Of a DNA stretch of 13,710 nucleotides, positions 7,741 to 13,710 are shown piece by piece. A program made the translations under genes and the position numbers. Numbering within the stretch: position 1 is the stretch's first letter; the number at the start of each line of letters is the position of its first letter. Source of the stretch: Gemmatimonadota bacterium (lineage in GTDB: Bacteria > Gemmatimonadota > Gemmatimonadetes > Gemmatimonadales > Gemmatimonadaceae); the NCBI GenBank assembly GCA_947475795.1, contig CANJOX010000041.1, positions 1-13,710 of the forward strand, in the 5' to 3' direction. The notes beneath the pieces were generated by a model. That model worked only from the letters and a program-made list of their open reading frames with translations, made no database searches and was not told where the DNA came from.

Positions 7741-10589
7741 CGCCGCCCGCCCCCCCCGCCGTGCAATCACGGCTGTTGCCCGTCAACCTGACGCATCGCC
7801 GTCGGGACACGGCGTCGGGCACATCGCTGGCGCCCCTCCTCGACGGGCTCGCGCGCGAGCTGGACCCCCTGCGCACCCGGCCGCTCCCCATCCCTGCGCA
7901 GAAGGCGCGCCTCACCCGTGCGGGCGGACGGTGCCCGCACCATGGGATTCCGTTGGTGTTCGATCCATGGTCGCCGCACGCGCATCGCTGCGAGCGGTGC
8001 GGCGGCGTCTTCCACGGGGCGGAGCACGACGACTGGTGGGCCATGGGCGCCCAGCTGTACACCGTGGAACGCGCCGTACATGCCGCCGCGCTCTTCGCAC
8101 TGCGGGGGGATCCCCGGGATGCGGCGCTCGCCGCGCAGATCCTCGACGCGCTCTCGGAGCGCTACGCCGGATGGCCCAATCGGGACAACGTGCTCGGCCC
8201 TTCACGGCCGTTCTTCAGCACGTACCTCGAGTCCATCTGGCTGCTCAACGCTTGCCACGCGCTCGACCTGCTGGAGACGGCCGGGGCACCGGGTGTTCAC
8301 GCGGTCGGCGCGCGCCTGCGCGACCGCGTTATCGCGCCCTCGGCCGCGCTCATCGCGTCGTTCGATGAGGGGCTCTCCAACCGGCAGGTCTGGAACGAGG
8401 TGGCCATCCTGTCGGCCCTGCGCCTGCTCGACGACGCGCGTGCCTTCGAACAGCGCGTCGACGCCGAGCAGCGGCTGCACCGGCTGGTCGGGGAGGGGCT
8501 GCTCCCCGACGGCACGTGGTACGAAGGCGAGAACTATCATCTGTTCGCGCACCGCGGGCTGTGGTACGGGGTGCAACTGCTGCAGGCGAGCGGTCGCCAG
8601 TTGCCCCGGGCACTTGATGCGCGCTTCACCGCCGGATTCGTCACCCCGTTCCTCGGGGTGCTCCCCGACGACACGCTCCCCTCCCGTCGCGATGCCAAGT
8701 ACGGGGTGTCCGTCCGGCAGTGGCGGTTCGCCGAATGGTGCGAAGTGGGGCTCGCGCACCGGTACGACCCACGGCTCGCCGCGCTGCTGACAAAGCTCTA
8801 CGATGGCACCCTCGCGCGGCGGGCGGAGGCCCGCGTCTGGTCCACCGCCGACGCCGAGCGTGACGATGGCCCGTCGGCACTGTCGCGTGCCGACCTGTCG
8901 TGGCGCGCGCTGCTGATGGCGGCGCCTGATCCCGTCGCGGGTGCGGCATGGCACCCTGCCAGCGTCTCGTTGCCGTCGCAGGGGCTCGCGGTGCTGCGAC
9001 GCGAGCACGGGCGTGTCTACGTGGCGCTCGAGGGCGGTCACACCGGCGCCGGCCACGGGCACCCCGACCGGCTCGCGCTCACCCTGCAGACGGGCGCCGA
9101 ACGCTGGCTCCAGGATCCCGGTACCGGCAGCTACGTCGAGCGTACGCTGCACTGGTATCGCAGCACGCTCGCCCACCATGCGCCGCTGGTGAATGGGGCA
9201 TCACAGCCCCCGTCGCCGGCGCAGCTGCAGGCCTTCGAGGATCGCGGGGGCATGGGGTGGATGCGCAAGACGGCCCACATCGGCGGCGCGGTGCAGGCCA
9301 CGCGCACGGTGGTGGTGTGTGAAGGCTATCTGGTTGACGTGCTCGACTGGCAATCCCCGGACGACGCGTCCGCGCCGGTCACGATCACCCTGCCGCTCTG
9401 CGGCGCGGCCACGCAGACGGTCCCCCACGCGCTCACCTCGGCGGTGCGCCGCGGCGCGGGCGGCCTCGAAGACGGCTTCGACTTTCTCGCCGCGGTCGAA
9501 GCGGTCGCCCTCGAGCCGGACGCCGAGGGCGCGCCGCGGACGGCCGCGCTCGACGCCGTCGCGGTCTCGGCGCGCGGTGACGACGTGCCGTCGGCGCCCG
9601 CGCGCCTCGACCTGGCCACCAACGTGCCCGCCACGCTGCTGCGGATGCGCGTCCCCGGCGCGCCCGGGTGCCCCGACGTGTCGCGCCATGCCATCGAACT
9701 GCACGGGGCGTGCGGTCGTCTCGTGTCGGTCTGGCGCTGGCACCCCACGGGGACGGTCGCCGCCGTGCGTACGGTGCGCCTCGATCCGACCGGTGGCGCG
9801 GTGCCGGTCGCGCATGTGACCACCGACGACGGCACCACCGCCGTGCACGGCGCCGCGCCGCATGGCTGGCACATTGAGTTGCTGGCGCGTCATGCCCGCA
9901 GCAGCGTCGACCTCGAAGGGCTCGTCGTCCCCCACGACAAGGAGGAGACGCCGTCGCCGCCACCGGCCGCAGCGCTCACCCCGCCGTTGGAGGTCACCAC
10001 TCCGTGGTCGTGCACGCTGGGCGCGGCACACTACCTCCGCACCGAATTAGCGTGGGAGGAGGCCGGCAGCCCCACGGCCGTGGTCACCATCACCGCCGAT
10101 GCGGATCACGTGGTCGTCGAGGTGGAGGCGCACACGGGCTCGGTGGTCGGGCCGGACGGCCCCGACAATCCCCTCGACAACGAGCGGGCCGACACCAACG
10201 CCGACGGGGTACAGTGGTACTGGGCTGCCCCTAGTGCGGGGTGGTCGCAGGCGGGGCTCTTCGTGCCGCAGGATGGGGCGGGGCGCACCACGCGGCTGCT
10301 GCCCGGACACTGGCCGCTGCCGCTCACCGAACACCGCAAGCTCGGGCCCGGGCGTGGCTGGCACGCGCGCTTCGTGTGGCGCCGCGACGACCTGCCATGC
10401 ACCGCAAACGGCACCGTCGCGTTCGACCTCGTCGTGAACGAGCGTCCCCCCGAGCGGGCGCGGCGACGTGGGCAACTGGTCCTCAGTGGCCGGTCGCACG
10501 ACGCGCCGGCCGCGGCGGCGTATGCCTACCTGCGCGGCGACCGGCAGAATCCGGCACGCGCCATCCGGCTGCACCTCCCGGCGCGCTGA
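7737..10589 (+). CDS. Heparinase II/III-like protein with C-terminal sugar-binding-like domain
   Basis: A 950-residue heparinase II/III family protein; relatives are polysaccharide lyases acting on uronic-acid glycans such as heparin or alginate. A zinc-ribbon-like element comes early: Cys66, His68/His69, Cys85, Cys88. The alpha-toroid follows, with NRQVWNEV (Asn220) and YEGENYHLFAH (262-272; Tyr267, His268, His272), candidate active-site residues. The beta-sandwich part contains GHGHPD (His440, His442, Asp444), DPGTGSY (460-466) and the double His480-481, all family hallmarks. After a Pro/Glu-rich linker (about 735-755), residues 755-950 form a further beta-rich region that resembles a CBM9/DOMON-like sugar-binding domain; this part is less certain. 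No signal peptide is visible. ATG at 7737 overlaps the previous stop and has GGGAG five bases upstream. Lyase activity and substrate are inferred; some family members have other activities. Confidence 0.85.
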   Translation: MTPPAPPAVQSRLLPVNLTHRRRDTASGTSLAPLLDGLARELDPLRTRPLPIPAQKARLTRAGGRCPHHGIPLVFDPWSPHAHRCERCGGVFHGAEHDDWWAMGAQLYTVERAVHAAALFALRGDPRDAALAAQILDALSERYAGWPNRDNVLGPSRPFFSTYLESIWLLNACHALDLLETAGAPGVHAVGARLRDRVIAPSAALIASFDEGLSNRQVWNEVAILSALRLLDDARAFEQRVDAEQRLHRLVGEGLLPDGTWYEGENYHLFAHRGLWYGVQLLQASGRQLPRALDARFTAGFVTPFLGVLPDDTLPSRRDAKYGVSVRQWRFAEWCEVGLAHRYDPRLAALLTKLYDGTLARRAEARVWSTADAERDDGPSALSRADLSWRALLMAAPDPVAGAAWHPASVSLPSQGLAVLRREHGRVYVALEGGHTGAGHGHPDRLALTLQTGAERWLQDPGTGSYVERTLHWYRSTLAHHAPLVNGASQPPSPAQLQAFEDRGGMGWMRKTAHIGGAVQATRTVVVCEGYLVDVLDWQSPDDASAPVTITLPLCGAATQTVPHALTSAVRRGAGGLEDGFDFLAAVEAVALEPDAEGAPRTAALDAVAVSARGDDVPSAPARLDLATNVPATLLRMRVPGAPGCPDVSRHAIELHGACGRLVSVWRWHPTGTVAAVRTVRLDPTGGAVPVAHVTTDDGTTAVHGAAPHGWHIELLARHARSSVDLEGLVVPHDKEETPSPPPAAALTPPLEVTTPWSCTLGAAHYLRTELAWEEAGSPTAVVTITADADHVVVEVEAHTGSVVGPDGPDNPLDNERADTNADGVQWYWAAPSAGWSQAGLFVPQDGAGRTTRLLPGHWPLPLTEHRKLGPGRGWHARFVWRRDDLPCTANGTVAFDLVVNERPPERARRRGQLVLSGRSHDAPAAAAYAYLRGDRQNPARAIRLHLPAR

Positions 10590-10592
10590 GCG

Positions 10593-10605
10593 GCTATCTT
10601 GCGCC
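10593..10605 (+). promoter_or_regulatory. Promoter-like -10 box upstream of trmJ
   Basis: GCTATCTTGCGCC lies four bases beyond the stop of the heparinase-like gene and matches the box before the glycosidase gene (1458-1470) at 11 of 13 positions. TATCTT occupies 10595-10600, so transcription would start near 10607, giving an untranslated leader of about 80 bases for the methyltransferase gene. No clear -35 is seen; the region upstream is coding. A second, weaker candidate is GAATTT at 10674-10679, just before the start codon. Confidence 0.4.
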
Positions 10606-10623
10606 GGGCACCGAGGGTGCCCG
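10605..10623 (+). terminator. Perfect 8-bp GC hairpin, terminator or leader hairpin
   Basis: CGGGCACC (10605-10612), loop GAG, GGTGCCCG (10616-10623) form a perfect eight-base-pair stem 15 bases after the heparinase-like stop. It is followed only by CTGTTG, not a real T-tract, so intrinsic termination would be weak. If transcription starts near 10607 from the box just upstream, the hairpin would sit at the very 5' end of the trmJ mRNA. The sequence alone does not decide between these roles. The rest of the gap to 10686 shows nothing else. Confidence 0.45.
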
Positions 10624-10686
10624 CTGTTGCGCCAGGCACCCGTGTCACTCCCACCTCGGGGGCGACCGTCCCCGAATTTCCGCCGG

Positions 10687-11553
10687 ATGTCCCAGACTGT
10701 CATGACCGCCGTCACGGTGGTCCTTTATGAGTCGCAGGATCCCATCAACATCGGCGCGGTCGTCCGCGCCATGAAGAACATGGGTGCCGTCGACCTGCGT
10801 CTCATTCGCCCCTGCCCGTACGATAAAAACCGCCTCGAACAGATCGCGCATGATACCCGCGACGTGGTCGAGCGCATTCAGCATTTCGACACGATCGACG
10901 AGGCGCTCGCCGACTGCCGCTACGTGGTGGCCTTCTCGGGGCGTCGCCGCGCCGCCAAGTGGGATCGCCACACGCCGCGGACGGCCGCCGTCGATCTGCT
11001 CGCGCATGCGCAGCATGGCCGTGTTGCGATCATGTTCGGCCGTGAAGATCACGGGCTCCCCAACGACGCGCTCGATCGCGCGCATGCCGTGGCCACCATC
11101 CCGACCACGGAGCACTTCTCGCTGAACATCGCGCAGGCGTGTCTGCTCGCGCTCTACGAGTGCCATCTGCTGGCCGGCGACGCCACGAAAAAGCTGGCAG
11201 GCCCCAAGCTCGCGAAGGGGGCGCCCACGATGCAGGAGTTCGAGCTCACGTTTCGTGACGCCGAAAAGGCCCTCGAGGCGCTGGCCTATTTCAAGACGCG
11301 CAGCCCCGAACTCATCATGCGAGCGCTGCGCTCCGTGGTCTTCCGCGCTGAGCCCGACCAGAAGGAGCTGCTGCTGTTGCGCACCGCCAGCATCGAGGTG
11401 CTGCGCACGGTCGAGCGGGAATCGCGGCTCGCGGTCGAGCGGGCGCTGGCCGCCCGCGACGCGGCATCGCAGGATGCGGCATCGCAGGATGCGGCATCGC
11501 AGGATGCGGCATCGCAGGATGCGGCGGTGCAGGAGAGCGGAGGCGACGCGTGA
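10687..11553 (+). CDS. trmJ: tRNA (Cm32/Um32) methyltransferase TrmJ-like, SpoU/TrmH family
   Basis: A 288-residue SPOUT (SpoU/TrmH) RNA methyltransferase of the TrmJ type, which 2'-O-methylates position 32 of tRNAs with S-adenosylmethionine. The N-terminus VVLYESQDPINIGAVVRAMKNMG matches TrmJ. The knotted SAM site is seen as IMFGREDHGLPN (Gly118 to Asn126), IPTTEHFSLNIAQA (Ser145, Asn147), and the helical tail follows. E. coli TrmJ has about 246 residues; the excess here is mainly a low-complexity tail with four AASQD units (259-278). Two in-frame ATGs exist, 10687 and 10702; neither has a Shine-Dalgarno, and the shorter form still keeps the whole fold. The stop overlaps the next start by four bases (GTGA), placing a tRNA modification gene at the head of a metabolic operon. 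Other TrmH-family specificities cannot be fully excluded. Confidence 0.88.
   Translation: MSQTVMTAVTVVLYESQDPINIGAVVRAMKNMGAVDLRLIRPCPYDKNRLEQIAHDTRDVVERIQHFDTIDEALADCRYVVAFSGRRRAAKWDRHTPRTAAVDLLAHAQHGRVAIMFGREDHGLPNDALDRAHAVATIPTTEHFSLNIAQACLLALYECHLLAGDATKKLAGPKLAKGAPTMQEFELTFRDAEKALEALAYFKTRSPELIMRALRSVVFRAEPDQKELLLLRTASIEVLRTVERESRLAVERALAARDAASQDAASQDAASQDAASQDAAVQESGGDA
11461..11535 (+). repeat. Tandem repeat, 4 perfect 15-bp units plus decayed fifth
   Basis: GCGGCATCGCAGGAT is repeated four times without a mismatch (11461-11520), followed by a fifth unit (11521-11535) with four substitutions. The 15-base unit keeps frame and encodes AASQD four times, then AAVQE, in the tail of the methyltransferase. 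Identity at synonymous positions indicates recent expansion by slippage or recombination. The array ends about four bases before the GGAGG of the next gene, so unit number changes tail length without shifting frame. Confidence 0.97.
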
Positions 11554-12791
11554 CGCGCGGGATCTCCTTTGCCGGAACCCCAGACGACGACTGGCGCTCG
11601 CGCGCGGCCGACGTCATTCCGGGAGGGAGTTCCACGGGCAGTAAGCGCCCGGACGCGCTGTACGGGACGCGGGCGCTCGACGCCGCCGTTCCCACCCACT
11701 TCGAACGCGCGGACGGTTGTTGGCTCTGGACCCCCGACGGCCGCCGGTTCCTCGACTGTGGCATGGCGTTGGGCGCGGTCGGCATCGGCTATGCCGATCC
11801 CGCCGTCACCCGCGCGGTCGTCGACGCGGCCTCGCGCGGCAACGTCACCACGCTCCCCCACCGGCTTGAAGTCGAGGTCGCGGAGCGACTGATCGACGTC
11901 ATACCGTCGGCGGAGCAGGTGCGTTTTCTGCGCACGGGCGCCGAAGCGAGCGCCGCTGCCATCCGGCTCGCGCGGGCCTGCACGCAGCGCGAGCACGTGA
12001 TCGCCGCGGGGTATTTCGGGTGGCTCGACTGGTGCAGCGACGCGCCCGGGGTGCCGCGCGCGGTGCGGGACGCCGTATCGTGGGTGCCCTTCAACGACGT
12101 TGCCGCCCTCGAGGCCACCGTCGCCGCGCTGGATCAGGCGCCGGCGGCGATCATCATCGAGCCGCTGGTGCATGAGGTGGCGTCGGTCGCGTGGCTTGCA
12201 ACGGCGCGGCGACTCGCCGATCGCACGGGCGCCGTGCTCATTTTCGATGAGGTCAAGACGGCCTTCCGGGTCCTCACCGGCGGCGTCCAAGCACTCACCG
12301 GCGTCACCCCCGACCTCACCACCCTCGGCAAGGCCATGGCCAACGGCTACCCGCTCGCGGCCCTCGTCGGTCGCGCTGCCGTCATGACGCACGCCACGAA
12401 AACGTGGATCTCCTCCACCGCCGCCACCGAGAGCACGGGGCTCGCGGCGGCGAAGGCCGTGCTGGAGTGGCATGAACGGGTGGACGTGGCCGACCGCATG
12501 GCCATCGCCGGCGGCATGATGCAGGAGATCATCGGCACGGCACTTACCGAGGCCCCGTGGGTGGGGGTCCGCGCGGAGGGGCCCCCCATGATGTGGCGGT
12601 TGGTCGGCGACTCCCCGGAGCAGCTCGATGCCCTCGTGGCCGCGGCGGTGCGCGGGGGGGTGCTGCTCAAGCGCGGGGCCTACCAGTTCGGCGCGCTGGC
12701 GCACGATGAGCCCTCGCTCGACGCGCTCGCCGGGGCGATGCCCGGCATCACGCAGGCCTTGTTGCCCGGGCCGCGACGCATGGAGGATTGA
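11550..12791 (+). CDS. Class III aminotransferase, HemL-like
   Basis: A 413-residue PLP enzyme of the class III aminotransferase family, closest in style to glutamate-1-semialdehyde aminomutase (COG0001). Visible features are the N-terminal IPGGSSTGSKRP, RTGAEASAAAIRLAR (PLP phosphate region), IFDEVKTAF with Asp233 (pyridine nitrogen), and LGKAMANGYPLAALVG with the Schiff-base Lys261. The region equivalent to the common GYHGWHDW motif reads GYFGWLDW (155-160 on), losing two histidines, which argues for a changed substrate. It is more likely a catabolic or modifying aminotransferase than the tetrapyrrole enzyme. GTG at 11550 overlaps the methyltransferase stop by four bases and has GGAGG six bases upstream, so translation is coupled. 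Four bases separate it from the amidohydrolase. The amino donor and acceptor are unknown. Confidence 0.88.
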   Translation: MTRGISFAGTPDDDWRSRAADVIPGGSSTGSKRPDALYGTRALDAAVPTHFERADGCWLWTPDGRRFLDCGMALGAVGIGYADPAVTRAVVDAASRGNVTTLPHRLEVEVAERLIDVIPSAEQVRFLRTGAEASAAAIRLARACTQREHVIAAGYFGWLDWCSDAPGVPRAVRDAVSWVPFNDVAALEATVAALDQAPAAIIIEPLVHEVASVAWLATARRLADRTGAVLIFDEVKTAFRVLTGGVQALTGVTPDLTTLGKAMANGYPLAALVGRAAVMTHATKTWISSTAATESTGLAAAKAVLEWHERVDVADRMAIAGGMMQEIIGTALTEAPWVGVRAEGPPMMWRLVGDSPEQLDALVAAAVRGGVLLKRGAYQFGALAHDEPSLDALAGAMPGITQALLPGPRRMED

Positions 12792-12795
12792 CCGG

Positions 12796-13686
12796 ATGGC
12801 CGGCCTGCACGACCACATATCCCTGCGGGACATCGACCTCGTCATCGACGTCCACGCGCACTTCCACACGCCCCACACCAATCGCAGCGACTGGGCGCGG
12901 TACAACCAGTCGCGCCTCGACGCGGGCGCCCGCATGGGCGTCTGTTGTCACGTCGCGTCCGTGCTGGGCTCGTGGGGGGCCACGTCGCCCACCTACTTCG
13001 CCTCACCGGCCGATCAGACGCCGGCGAACGCGTGGATGCTGGACTATGCCGCGGCGCAGACGCCCCACGTGAAGGCGTGGGTCGCGGTCAATCCCAACTT
13101 CACGGCGCACGCGCTCGCCGAGATCGAACAGGGCATGGCGCGCGGCGCCGTCGGCATCAAGCTGGCCGCTGGACGACGTGCCGATGATGCGCTGCTCGAC
13201 GACATCGCGGCCGCGGCCGCCACGTACGGCGTGCCGATCCTCCAGCATGTCTGGCAGCACCGTCGTCGCGATTGGCCGAATCAGGACGCGTCCGACGGCA
13301 TCGAACTCGCCCGCCTGGCGGCGCGCCATCCGCGCACCACGTTCCTGCTGGCGCACATCGGCGGCGGTGGCGATTGGGCGCACACCAACCCCGCCGTGCG
13401 CGACATGCCCAACGTGGTCATGGACCTGTCCGGGAGCGGCATCGATCGCGGCATGATCGACGAAGCGATGCGCTGGGTCGGCCCCTCGCGCCTGCTCTGG
13501 GCGGCCGATCTCACGCTCTGCACCGGGCTCACCAAGTTGCGAGCCCTCACCCACACCGGCGCCTCCCCCGACGACATCGCCGCGATGTGCTGGCGCAACG
13601 CCGTGCGGATCTTTCCCGCCGGAACCTTTGACGCCGCCCTCGCCGCGGCGCGCACGGCGGCCGACCGGCCGCGGAGTGTGGCATGA
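12796..13686 (+). CDS. Amidohydrolase family 2 TIM-barrel protein
   Basis: A 296-residue metal-dependent hydrolase of the amidohydrolase-2 family (PF04909 type), which includes decarboxylases, lactonases and hydratases acting on small organic acids. The metal-site pattern is visible: HxH in VIDVHAHF (His20, His22), His151/His155 in ILQHVWQH, His187 in LLAHIGGGG, and Asp238 in WAADLTL. The terminal segment SPDDIAAMCWRNAVRIF is the usual C-terminal helix ending of the family. No signal peptide is present. The ATG at 12796 is four bases after the aminotransferase stop, with GGAGG nine bases upstream, and its stop overlaps a further start (ATGA). It therefore sits in the middle of one operon with the aminotransferase and probably acts in the same pathway. 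The reaction cannot be named. Confidence 0.88.
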   Translation: MAGLHDHISLRDIDLVIDVHAHFHTPHTNRSDWARYNQSRLDAGARMGVCCHVASVLGSWGATSPTYFASPADQTPANAWMLDYAAAQTPHVKAWVAVNPNFTAHALAEIEQGMARGAVGIKLAAGRRADDALLDDIAAAAATYGVPILQHVWQHRRRDWPNQDASDGIELARLAARHPRTTFLLAHIGGGGDWAHTNPAVRDMPNVVMDLSGSGIDRGMIDEAMRWVGPSRLLWAADLTLCTGLTKLRALTHTGASPDDIAAMCWRNAVRIFPAGTFDAALAAARTAADRPRSVA

Positions 13687-13710
13687 CGCCCCCCGGCACA
13701 AACGGTCGCC
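13683..13710 (+). CDS. Start of a further operon gene, truncated by window edge
   Basis: ATG at 13683 overlaps the amidohydrolase stop (ATGA) and has a GGAG Shine-Dalgarno six bases upstream (13673-13676). The nine visible codons read MTPPGTNGR and stay open to the window end. The arrangement matches the other coupled starts in this window, so a real gene is likely. Nine residues do not allow a family assignment; a second enzyme of the aminotransferase-amidohydrolase route is possible but is only a guess from position. Confidence 0.6.

Noticed and set aside
6151..7770. Open minus-strand frame of 539 codons across the binding-protein gene
   Set aside because: It is antisense to a gene with clear family motifs, its translation is Arg/Gly/His-rich with no recognisable domain, and long antisense frames are expected at this GC content.
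11461..11520. CRISPR-like array
   Set aside because: The units are directly adjacent with no spacers, keep reading frame and lie inside a coding gene.
11550..12791. Assignment of the aminotransferase as the tetrapyrrole gene hemL
   Set aside because: The GYFGWLDW variant and the operon context argue against it, although the PLP core is shared with that enzyme.
11286..12935. Open minus-strand frame of 549 codons across the aminotransferase gene
   Set aside because: It is antisense to the PLP enzyme and spans the tandem repeat and two gene borders; its product has shadow-like composition and no motif.

Overview
The window is GC-rich bacterial DNA, densely packed with genes and with strong G/C bias at third codon positions. 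Nine coding regions are supported, the last cut by the window edge. GC content, protein style and promoter-like boxes of TAnnTT type would suit Gemmatimonadota or a similar GC-rich soil lineage. That placement is an inference from general style; no marker gene here proves it.

Layout. Positions 46-1334 (minus strand) hold a DedA-family membrane protein followed by a Mn-type superoxide dismutase. From 1472 to 4234 (plus) lies a GH38 alpha-mannosidase-like glycosidase. Positions 4271-6120 (minus) carry two overlapping permease genes of the dipeptide/oligopeptide (Dpp/Opp) ABC family. Facing them with almost no gap, 6130-10589 (plus) carries a family 5 solute-binding lipoprotein whose stop overlaps the start of a 950-residue heparinase II/III-like protein. 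A short gap with a promoter-like box and a GC hairpin leads to a second plus-strand run: a TrmJ-type tRNA methyltransferase with a perfect 15-bp tandem repeat in its tail, a HemL-like class III aminotransferase overlapping it by four bases, an amidohydrolase, and the first nine codons of a further gene in an ATGA overlap.

How they may work together. The binding protein and two permeases form most of an importer, but no ATPase gene is present. Dpp/Opp-type systems in some bacteria, such as Thermotoga, carry oligosaccharides. The neighbours are a glycosidase and a probable polysaccharide-lyase relative, both without visible signal peptides. A reasonable inference is uptake of an oligosaccharide followed by cytoplasmic breakdown. 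The aminotransferase-amidohydrolase pair is translationally linked and may act in one catabolic or modification route, but its substrate cannot be read from sequence.

A second theme is translation initiation. Internal operon genes have clear Shine-Dalgarno sequences (GGGAG, GGAGG, GGAG). Two genes that begin transcription units (the glycosidase and the first permease) have none, and each has a -10-like hexamer ending six bases before a GTG start, as expected for leaderless mRNA. All gaps between genes are under 140 bases. No tRNA, rRNA, insertion sequence or CRISPR array was seen.
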